Shown here piece after piece: positions 36,284 to 43,119 of a DNA stretch of 64,000 nucleotides (positions within the stretch are counted from its first letter, which is position 1; each line of letters starts with the position of its first letter). The translations under genes and the position numbers were made by a program. A model generated the notes under the pieces. The model had not been told where the DNA came from and made no database searches. It worked only from the letters and a program-made list of their open reading frames with translations. Origin of the DNA: Marinobacter salicampi (GTDB lineage Bacteria > Pseudomonadota > Gammaproteobacteria > Pseudomonadales > Oleiphilaceae). The stretch lies in NCBI RefSeq assembly GCF_011074795.1, contig NZ_JAAMPF010000036.1, forward strand, positions 186,001-250,000. Direction: 5' to 3'.

Positions 36284-36311
36284 ATTCTCATAAAAATTAA
36301 AAACCTAGAAT
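36284..36311. promoter_or_regulatory. candidate LysR site upstream of the itaconate-type operon
   Basis: ATTCT (36284-36288) and AGAAT (36307-36311) flank an A-rich stretch just before the hydratase gene at 36334, in the divergent LysR gap. The half-sites are short, so this is only a suggestion. Confidence 0.25.
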
Positions 36312-36333
36312 ACCTATTGATAGAGGCAGCGTC

Positions 36334-37167
36334 ATGGCGAAACCAGCTGAGGACTGGATTGGCAAACAGGAGTCCTGCACGGACGCCCTTGATAGCGCTC
36401 TTGCCAACCGGATTGCCGCCATGCTGGCACGGCCTTTTGCTCATCATGGGGAGCCGCTGGCCCCGCTCTGGCACTGGGCCTTTTTCCAGATACCGGTGCC
36501 TCCCTCCGGAACCGGGCCGGATGGCCACATAGCACCCGGTGATTTCCTGCCGGAGTCTGACGGCAACACACGTATGTGGGCTGGTGGCCGGGTTGAGTTT
36601 CATAAGCCACTGGTAACCGGTCGGGACGCCGAGCGGCAGTCCCGGATCAAATCCGTTACTGAAAAAACCGGTCGTGCCGGCAAACTGCTGTTCGTGACCG
36701 TAGAGCACCTTTATCGCCAGGGCGGCGAGCTCTGCCTGAGTGAAGAGCAGGATATCGTCTATAAAACGCCGTCGGCCCCCAAACTGTCACTGGACAAGCC
36801 AGTGGAGGAAGCCCAATGGAGTGTCAGCATCACACCTTCGCCACTGCTCCTGTTCCGCTATTCCGCCGTAACCTTTAACGGCCACCGCATTCATTACGAT
36901 CATCCCTATGCCACGGAGGTGGAAGGTTACCCGGACCTGGTAGTTCAGGGCCCGCTGATCGCGACGCTTATGGTGCAGGCCTTTATGGAGGCAAATCCGG
37001 ACCGCACACTGGTGCGCCTGTCATATAGAGGCTTGAGGCCCCTGACGGTGAATAAGCTGTTCAGGGTGGAGGGACGGATCAGCGGCGAGGGCAAAGCCCT
37101 GCTCTGGGCTGCCAATGCAGGTGGCCCGGCCCATGAGGCAGAAATTGAATTCGAGGAGAACCGATAG
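36334..37167 (+). CDS. MaoC/HTD2-type CoA-ester hydratase, candidate itaconyl-CoA hydratase
   Basis: 277 residues, a double-hotdog protein of the COG3777 type. The N-terminal half has PLWHWAFFQIPV and NTRMWAGGRVEFHKPLVTG; the C-terminal half has PLLLFRYSAVTFNGHRIHYD, with Asn-His as catalytic pair candidates, then VVQGPLIATLM. Family members hydrate itaconyl-CoA to citramalyl-CoA (Ich), or mesaconyl-C4-CoA, or act in FAS. Its length matches Ich (about 280). It is followed, in order, by an acyl-CoA dehydrogenase, class III CoA-transferase and CitE-type lyase, which is the P. aeruginosa itaconate gene content. GAGGC precedes the ATG. Confidence 0.8.
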   Translation: MAKPAEDWIGKQESCTDALDSALANRIAAMLARPFAHHGEPLAPLWHWAFFQIPVPPSGTGPDGHIAPGDFLPESDGNTRMWAGGRVEFHKPLVTGRDAERQSRIKSVTEKTGRAGKLLFVTVEHLYRQGGELCLSEEQDIVYKTPSAPKLSLDKPVEEAQWSVSITPSPLLLFRYSAVTFNGHRIHYDHPYATEVEGYPDLVVQGPLIATLMVQAFMEANPDRTLVRLSYRGLRPLTVNKLFRVEGRISGEGKALLWAANAGGPAHEAEIEFEENR

Positions 37168-38331
37168 ATGACCAGTCCATCCATGAAGAAGTATGAGGAC
37201 ATCCGCGAGGGCGTACGTGGCCTCTGTGCAGAGTTTGATGCGGCCTATTGGCGGGGGGTGGACGAACGGAAAGCCTTTCCGGAAGAATTCGTTGAAGCCA
37301 TGACCCGTGCAGGCTGGCTGGCCGCGATGATCCCCGAGGAATATGGCGGTTCGGGGCTGGGCGTCTCGGAAGCCTCGGTTATTCTGGAGGAGGTCAACCT
37401 TGCCGGCGGTAACTCGGGAACGGTGCATGGCCAGATGTACAACATGTTTACCCTGCTGCGACATGGCAGCGAAGAACAGAAGCAGAATTACCTGCCCCGA
37501 ATTGCCGCCGGAGATCTGCGATTGCAGTCGATGGCAGTGACTGAACCGACAACCGGAACCGATACCACCAAGATAAAAACGACCGCTGAGCGCCGAGGCG
37601 ACAAGTATGTGGTCAACGGTCAGAAAGTGTGGATCTCCCGGGTTCAGCACTCGGACCTGATGATCCTGCTGGCCCGAACCACGCCGCTGGCGGAGGTAAA
37701 GCGTAAAGCAGAGGGCATGTCGATTTTTATCGTTGACCTGCACCAGGCCATCGGTAACGGTCTAACGGTTCAGCCCATTGCCAACATGGTAAATCACGAA
37801 ACCAACGAGCTGTTCTTCGACAACCTCGAAATTCCTGCCGACAGCCTGATCGGTGAGGAAGGTAAGGGTTTCCGTTACATTCTTGATGGTCTGAATGCCG
37901 AGCGTGCCCTGATTGCCGCTGAGTGCATTGGCGACGGCCGCTGGTTTATCGACAAGGCCCGCAAATACGCCTGCGATAGGGAAGTGTTTGGCCGACCGAT
38001 CGGTAAGAACCAGGGCATCCAGTTCCCCATCGCCAAGGCGCACATCAACGTGGAAGCGGCCGATCTGATGCGCTGGCGTGCCTGCGAGGAATACGACAGC
38101 GGCCAGAACGCCGGTGCCAGCGCCAATATGGCGAAGTACCTGGCGGCGGAAGCTTCCTGGGAGGCCGCTAACGTCTGCCTGCAGACCCACGGTGGCTTCG
38201 GGTTTGCCACCGAATACGATGTCGAGCGCAAGTTTCGTGAAACCCGGTTGTATCAGGTGGCGCCGATATCCACCAACCTGATTCTGTCCTATGTGGCTGA
38301 GCATCTACTGGAATTGCCACGCTCGTTTTAA
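37168..38331 (+). CDS. acyl-CoA dehydrogenase in the itaconate-type operon
   Basis: 387 residues. The start ATG follows the hydratase stop without a gap. SMAVTEPTTGTDTTKIKTTA and QKVWISRVQHSDLMILLAR form the FAD/substrate region, and QTHGGFGFATEYDVERKFRE is normal for the family. The classical YEGT glutamate region reads QVAPIS (363-368), so the usual base is missing. Glu245 in LNAERA sits where isovaleryl-CoA and long-chain enzymes place theirs. A dehydrogenase at the same place exists in P. aeruginosa (PA0879, from memory). It may act on methylsuccinyl-CoA or another branched substrate linked to itaconate (inference). Confidence 0.88.
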   Translation: MTSPSMKKYEDIREGVRGLCAEFDAAYWRGVDERKAFPEEFVEAMTRAGWLAAMIPEEYGGSGLGVSEASVILEEVNLAGGNSGTVHGQMYNMFTLLRHGSEEQKQNYLPRIAAGDLRLQSMAVTEPTTGTDTTKIKTTAERRGDKYVVNGQKVWISRVQHSDLMILLARTTPLAEVKRKAEGMSIFIVDLHQAIGNGLTVQPIANMVNHETNELFFDNLEIPADSLIGEEGKGFRYILDGLNAERALIAAECIGDGRWFIDKARKYACDREVFGRPIGKNQGIQFPIAKAHINVEAADLMRWRACEEYDSGQNAGASANMAKYLAAEASWEAANVCLQTHGGFGFATEYDVERKFRETRLYQVAPISTNLILSYVAEHLLELPRSF

Positions 38332-38369
38332 GCCTCTTATAGCCACACCAGAAAAGCTGAGGAACGTTC

Positions 38370-39569
38370 GTGAACCACAGCAAGAACAGCCCCCTGCCGC
38401 TGGCGGGCATAACGGTTATCGCCCTGGAGCAGGCCGTGGCCGCCCCCCTGTGTACCCGTAACCTCGCCGAGCAGGGCGCCCGCGTGATCAAGATTGAGCG
38501 GCCCGGGCAAGGCGATTTTGCGCGCCTGTACGATGAGCGTGTGAATGGTCTGTCTTCGCATTTCGTCTGGGTCAACCGTTCCAAGGAGAGCCTGACACTG
38601 GATCTGAAAACGGGCGAGGGCATGGCCATTCTGCACCAATTGCTCGCAGAGGCCGATGTTCTGGTGCAGAACCTGGCACCGGGAGCGACAGCCCGGATGA
38701 GCCTTTCGTTTGCAGACCTGCATCCGCGATATCCGCGGCTCACGGTCTGTGATATCTCGGGCTACGGTCAGGGCGGTCCGTATCAGGACAAGAAGGCCTA
38801 CGATCTGATGATTCAGAGCGAAAGCGGCTTTCTTTCGGTTACGGGTACGCCCGAGCCGGACGGCATGGCAAAGGCGGGCTGTTCGGTGGCTGACATCGCC
38901 GCCGGTACCTATGCCCAGAGCAATATCCTCTCGGCTTTGCTGTTGCGTGGCCAGACCGGGGAGGGCAGCCATATCGATATTTCCATGTTGGAATCTCTGG
39001 TCGAGTGGATGGGCTATCCCATGTACTACAGCTATAAAGAAGCGCCATCACCGGAGCGGGCCGGTGCCTCCCATTCCACGATCTACCCGTACGGACCCTT
39101 TCCCGTCGGGGACGGAAACACCGTCATGCTGGGGCTGCAGAATGACAGGGAGTGGCGGGGATTTTGTGAGCTGGTGATGGCAATGCCCGAGCTGGTGGAG
39201 GACCCTCGATTTGCGACCAATCCCCTGCGGTCGGCCAACCGTGTTGAGCTTGATGGTCTGATCCGGGATGTGTTTTCGCGACTCGCCCTGGCGGAGGTCA
39301 CCCGCCGCCTTGATGCCGCCGGCATTGCCAATGCCGCCGTGAATGAGATGGGGCAGGTCTGGGCCCATCCCCAGTTGAGCGCACGGGACCGATGGTTTGA
39401 CGTGCTGACACCCGCAGGCGAGGTGCCAGCGCTGAAGTCCCCCGGGCTCTGGTTCCCACAGGCGGCATCGGCGGTACCTGCGGTGGGGGAACACACCCGC
39501 CCGATACTGCAGACCCTGGGTTACAGCGGAGAACAGATTGAGCAGTTTGAGCATGCTGGTGTGATATGA
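38370..39569 (+). CDS. class III CoA-transferase, candidate itaconate CoA-transferase
   Basis: 399 residues. GITVIALEQAVAAPLCTRNL at the N-terminus, KIERPGQGDFARLYDE, and CSVADIAAGTYAQSNIL with the catalytic Asp are present. TGEGSHIDISMLESLVEWM follows. VIALEQAVAAPLCTR is typical of the Ict-like branch, unlike the VLDLSRxLAGP type seen in the other two class III enzymes of this window. GTG start with GAGGAACGTTC upstream. By context it would convert itaconate to itaconyl-CoA with succinyl-CoA as donor. Confidence 0.82.
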   Translation: MNHSKNSPLPLAGITVIALEQAVAAPLCTRNLAEQGARVIKIERPGQGDFARLYDERVNGLSSHFVWVNRSKESLTLDLKTGEGMAILHQLLAEADVLVQNLAPGATARMSLSFADLHPRYPRLTVCDISGYGQGGPYQDKKAYDLMIQSESGFLSVTGTPEPDGMAKAGCSVADIAAGTYAQSNILSALLLRGQTGEGSHIDISMLESLVEWMGYPMYYSYKEAPSPERAGASHSTIYPYGPFPVGDGNTVMLGLQNDREWRGFCELVMAMPELVEDPRFATNPLRSANRVELDGLIRDVFSRLALAEVTRRLDAAGIANAAVNEMGQVWAHPQLSARDRWFDVLTPAGEVPALKSPGLWFPQAASAVPAVGEHTRPILQTLGYSGEQIEQFEHAGVI

Positions 39570-39600
39570 CCAGCCAAATGTCCATAGCGGGTGACTGACA

Positions 39601-40425
39601 ATGACCAGGGATAATCTTAAAACCATGTTATTTGTGCCGGCTTTGAGACCGGAACGGATAGCAAAAGCTCTGGCCAGCGGCGCTGGCGCAGTCATTGTGG
39701 ATCTGGAGGATTCGGTGCACGAAAGTGCCAAGGAAGCGGCACGGCAAGCCCTGGAAGATTTTCTAAATCTGCACGAGGGCGCCGGCATTTACGTTCGGAT
39801 CAATGCCCGTGGCACGGCATTTTTTGATGAAGATCTGGCGCTTTGCAACCGGCACGATAAGGTCATCGGCATCATGTTGCCCAGAGCGGAGTCGGCAGAA
39901 GACATTTCAATCGTCGCAGAAACAGGAAAGCCTGTTATGCCACTGATCGAGACGGCCAGAGGTCTGGTCGCCATCCACGACATCGCGGCCTCACCCGCAG
40001 TATACCGGTTGAGCTACGGAGGGCTCGATCTCAGCGAGGACCTGGGCATTGAAGGCAACACCGCCGGCGCCGAGACTATACTGGATCAGTGCCGGTATCA
40101 GATACTGGTAAGCTCGCGGGTCGCCGCGCTATTGCCCCCCATTGATACGGTGTTCCCGGTTTTTGACGATTATCAGGCGGTTCTCGCTCGCGCCCGCAGG
40201 GCACGTAATATGGGGTTCTCCGGAATGTTGTGCATACACCCCAAGCAGCTCAGCCCGGTTCAGTCCGGCTTTGCACCCGACGCGGAGCAGGTGGAGTGGG
40301 CACTGAAGGTTCTCGCGGCAGCGGAATCCGGCGAGGGGGCGTTCAAGGTTGACGGCCAGATGGTGGATGCCCCGGTGATCGCGATGGCAAGAACCATTAT
40401 CGAACGGTCTGAGGATCACCATTAG
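39601..40425 (+). CDS. CitE-family lyase, candidate (S)-citramalyl-CoA lyase
   Basis: 274 residues, the length of stand-alone CitE-like lyases. LFVPALRPERIAKALASGAG, VIVDLEDSVHESAKEAAR, YVRINARGTAFF (substrate Arg), MPLIETARGLVAI (metal-binding Glu), YGGLDLSEDLG (metal-binding Asp) and CIHPKQL are all present, so the TIM barrel should be active with Mg2+. In the itaconate route Ccl splits citramalyl-CoA into pyruvate and acetyl-CoA, and its gene follows ict as here. Malyl-CoA or hydroxymethylglutaryl-like substrates are alternatives. Confidence 0.85.
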   Translation: MTRDNLKTMLFVPALRPERIAKALASGAGAVIVDLEDSVHESAKEAARQALEDFLNLHEGAGIYVRINARGTAFFDEDLALCNRHDKVIGIMLPRAESAEDISIVAETGKPVMPLIETARGLVAIHDIAASPAVYRLSYGGLDLSEDLGIEGNTAGAETILDQCRYQILVSSRVAALLPPIDTVFPVFDDYQAVLARARRARNMGFSGMLCIHPKQLSPVQSGFAPDAEQVEWALKVLAAAESGEGAFKVDGQMVDAPVIAMARTIIERSEDHH

Positions 40426-40456
40426 CATTCCATGAATGGCTGACAGGAGCACTGAT

Positions 40457-42127
40457 ATGACTTCCGGATCCGGCAAGTACTGGCCCAAAGGGCTGCCTGA
40501 GACGCTCGACGTACCGAAAACCAGTCTCTATTACAATCTCGAAGTTGCGGCCAAACGGTATCCGTCCAAGCCTGCCATCGTGTTTTACGGGTTCACGCTG
40601 ACCTACGGTGAATTTCTTGAACAGGTCGAGTCGATGGCGGGCTACCTGCAACAGGCATGCGGCGTCAAACCCGGCGACCGGGTAGCGCTCTATTCCCAGA
40701 ATTGCCCCCAGTTCATGATCGGTTACTACGCAATCCTGCGGGCCCAGGCGGTGGTGGTGCCGGTCAATCCAATGAACCTGGAAGACGAACTACGGTACTG
40801 CGTAGCTGACAGCGGCGCCAGAACACTGCTTGCAGCCCAGGAGCTGAACGAGTACGCCTGCCCGCTGCTGAACGCAGGGGATATTGATCATCTCATTCTG
40901 CATGCCTATTCGGACTATCTGCCCACCCGATTGGATATGCAGGTGCCTGCTGCGGTGAGTGCGCCGAGGCTGGCCCTTGGTGATACGAAGCTCACCCTCT
41001 GGCAGGATGCGCTGGCGCGTGAGCTGGCTCCGGCAGCCTTCGATGGCAAATGCGATGACCTCAGCGTAATTGCCTACACCTCTGGGACCACGGGCCAGCC
41101 GAAAGGCTGCGTGCATAGCCATGTCACCGTGATGGCCTCGGTTGCTGCATCCACCGTATGGCGAGGTGGTTCGCCTGCCTTCTCGTGCCTCGCAATTGCG
41201 CCCCTGTTTCATTTTCTTGGCATGCAGGGCGGCATGAATGTCCCGATCTATAACGGCTCCACTGTGATCGTCATGCAACGCTGGGACCGTGAAGCAGCCC
41301 TGCTGCTGGTCGAGCGCTACCGGGTGAATATGTGGAGCGCGCCGCCGTCGATGATTGTCGATTTCTTCTCCAATCCCGCCCTGGGCGATCATGACATTTC
41401 CAGTCTGTTCCGGCTAATGGGCGGTGGTGCCGCCATGCCCGAAGCGATTTCGCGCAAGCTCAAGGAGGAGTTCGGCATCTCCTACAACGAAGCTTACGGG
41501 CTGACTGAAACCGCGGCCTTTATCCTCGGCAATCCCGTTGAGCGTGGTAAGCGGCAATGCCTAGGCATCGCCAGTTTCGGTGTCGATGCGCGGATCGTTG
41601 ATCCGGCAATCCTGGAGGAGATGCCTGAAGGCGAAACGGGGGAAATTATCCTCCACGGTCCGCAGGTGATGCTGGAGTACTGGGGTAACCCGGAGGCTAA
41701 CGCCAAGACTTTTCTGGAACGGGATGGCAAGCGTTTCCTCAGGACGGGTGATCTCGGCTACATGGATGTGGAAGGCTATATTTTCATGGTCGACCGCCTC
41801 AAACGGATGATCAACGCTTCGGGCTTCAAGGTCTGGCCGGCGGAAGTAGAAAGCATCATGTACGGGCACCCTGACATTCAGGAAGCCTGCGTGATTGGCG
41901 TGCCTGATGAGAAAAGAGGAGAAACGGCCAATGCGCTGGTGGTATTGAAAGCAGACGCCAGCAGCGCCGTGAGCGGCGAAGACATCCTGGCCTGGTGTAA
42001 GCAGAAGATGGCCGCTTACAAGGTACCGACCGCGGTCGAACTCGTGGACCAACTGCCCAAATCCGCGTCGGGTAAAATCATGTGGCTGGAACTGCAACAA
42101 CAGGCGCGGAAGCGTTTCCGAGAGTAG
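40457..42127 (+). CDS. acyl-CoA ligase (AMP-forming)
   Basis: 556 residues. P-loop YTSGTTGQPKGCVHSH, NEAYGLTETAAF, FLRTGDLGYMDVEGYIFMVD, hinge NASGFKVWPAEVE and C-terminal LPKSASGKIMW with the catalytic Lys are all present. AGGAG lies eight bases before the ATG at 40457; the frame is open from 40436. It follows the lyase by 31 bases and may belong to the same operon. It is not part of the known minimal itaconate set, so it may provide ligase-based activation of itaconate or of a related acid, or mark the start of another function. Confidence 0.88.
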   Translation: MTSGSGKYWPKGLPETLDVPKTSLYYNLEVAAKRYPSKPAIVFYGFTLTYGEFLEQVESMAGYLQQACGVKPGDRVALYSQNCPQFMIGYYAILRAQAVVVPVNPMNLEDELRYCVADSGARTLLAAQELNEYACPLLNAGDIDHLILHAYSDYLPTRLDMQVPAAVSAPRLALGDTKLTLWQDALARELAPAAFDGKCDDLSVIAYTSGTTGQPKGCVHSHVTVMASVAASTVWRGGSPAFSCLAIAPLFHFLGMQGGMNVPIYNGSTVIVMQRWDREAALLLVERYRVNMWSAPPSMIVDFFSNPALGDHDISSLFRLMGGGAAMPEAISRKLKEEFGISYNEAYGLTETAAFILGNPVERGKRQCLGIASFGVDARIVDPAILEEMPEGETGEIILHGPQVMLEYWGNPEANAKTFLERDGKRFLRTGDLGYMDVEGYIFMVDRLKRMINASGFKVWPAEVESIMYGHPDIQEACVIGVPDEKRGETANALVVLKADASSAVSGEDILAWCKQKMAAYKVPTAVELVDQLPKSASGKIMWLELQQQARKRFRE

Positions 42128-42130
42128 TGT

Positions 42131-42919
42131 TCAAGTCAGGTGAGCAACCAGAATCTCATTGAATCTGTTAGGACACTCCACCGCGGGGACATGGCCGGTC
42201 TGGGGAAGAATGAGGGGTGCGGAGGCTCCGCAGAGCCGTGCCAGCTCTTCCAGCAGGACGGGCGGCGTAGCGATATCGTCCGTGCCCCCTATGAGCAGCA
42301 GCGGGGTGCTGAGGTTTCCCAGCGTTGCCCGGAAGTCGCACGTCGCCAGCATTTCGCATAGCAGCGCATAACTCCGGGCGTCGCCGCGCCCCATGCTAGT
42401 GCGCCAGCCCTCCACCAGAGCCGGCTGCTGATCGCAAATGCCAGGACCGAACCAGCGTGGCACGATCTCAGCCGCCATGGTGGCCAGGCCAAGCGTCATT
42501 ACTCTCTCCGAGCGGGTATTCCAGGCCTCTGCTGTGCCAATAACGGCACCGGTGTTGGTGAGCGTGGCGGAGATCAGTCTGGTTGGATGCTGGCTGACAA
42601 GTTGCTGGCCAATCACACCGCCAATCGATGTGCCGACAAAATGAAAGGCCTCCTCCCCAGCGATCGCTGCCAGTGCAAGGGCCTCCGTGGCCAGATCCTC
42701 CGCGGTGATCTGGCAGGAGTCATCTGTCCAGGCTGAGCTGGCGCCGTGCCCTGGCAGGTCCCAGGTCAGCACCCGGAACTTCCCCAGCAGAGCCGGCAAC
42801 ATGTCGTCCCATACGCCCTGGGTCATGCCCAGGGGATGGGCCATGACCAGCAGTGGCCTAGTGTTGATTCCAAGCAGCCGGTAGCAGACTGTACGACCGC
42901 AGTGTTTCAGAAATGCCAC
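42131..42919 (-). CDS. alpha/beta hydrolase, PcaD-like
   Basis: 262 residues with the hydrolase triad: Ser in HFVGTSIGGVIGQQL, Asp in LLIGGTDDIATPP, and His in LPQTGHVPAVECP. WDLPGHGASSAW and the overall spacing resemble 3-oxoadipate enol-lactonase (PcaD) and related lactonases and esterases. Only three bases separate its stop from the convergent ligase stop. No other 3-oxoadipate genes are adjacent, although a PcaIJ-type transferase and a thiolase occur elsewhere in the window. It could instead hydrolyse an ester or lactone of the acids used here. Confidence 0.85.
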   Translation of the reverse strand: MAFLKHCGRTVCYRLLGINTRPLLVMAHPLGMTQGVWDDMLPALLGKFRVLTWDLPGHGASSAWTDDSCQITAEDLATEALALAAIAGEEAFHFVGTSIGGVIGQQLVSQHPTRLISATLTNTGAVIGTAEAWNTRSERVMTLGLATMAAEIVPRWFGPGICDQQPALVEGWRTSMGRGDARSYALLCEMLATCDFRATLGNLSTPLLLIGGTDDIATPPVLLEELARLCGASAPLILPQTGHVPAVECPNRFNEILVAHLT

Positions 42920-43119
42920 GTACTCTCCTCACCTCGGATTCCCTACCTATAGTAGGTTACATTGCAGAGATGTTTCTGCAGATTGAGACTTCGGCTTGCT
43001 AAAAGCCATGTTTAACTTCGTAGAGATTGCAGGATGGACTGGCATTTTAGGATGTCTGAGAAGTGCCTTGCCCGGATTTCGAGGATTTGCGTTGAAAATG
43101 AGTTATCGTTGGAAATAAA

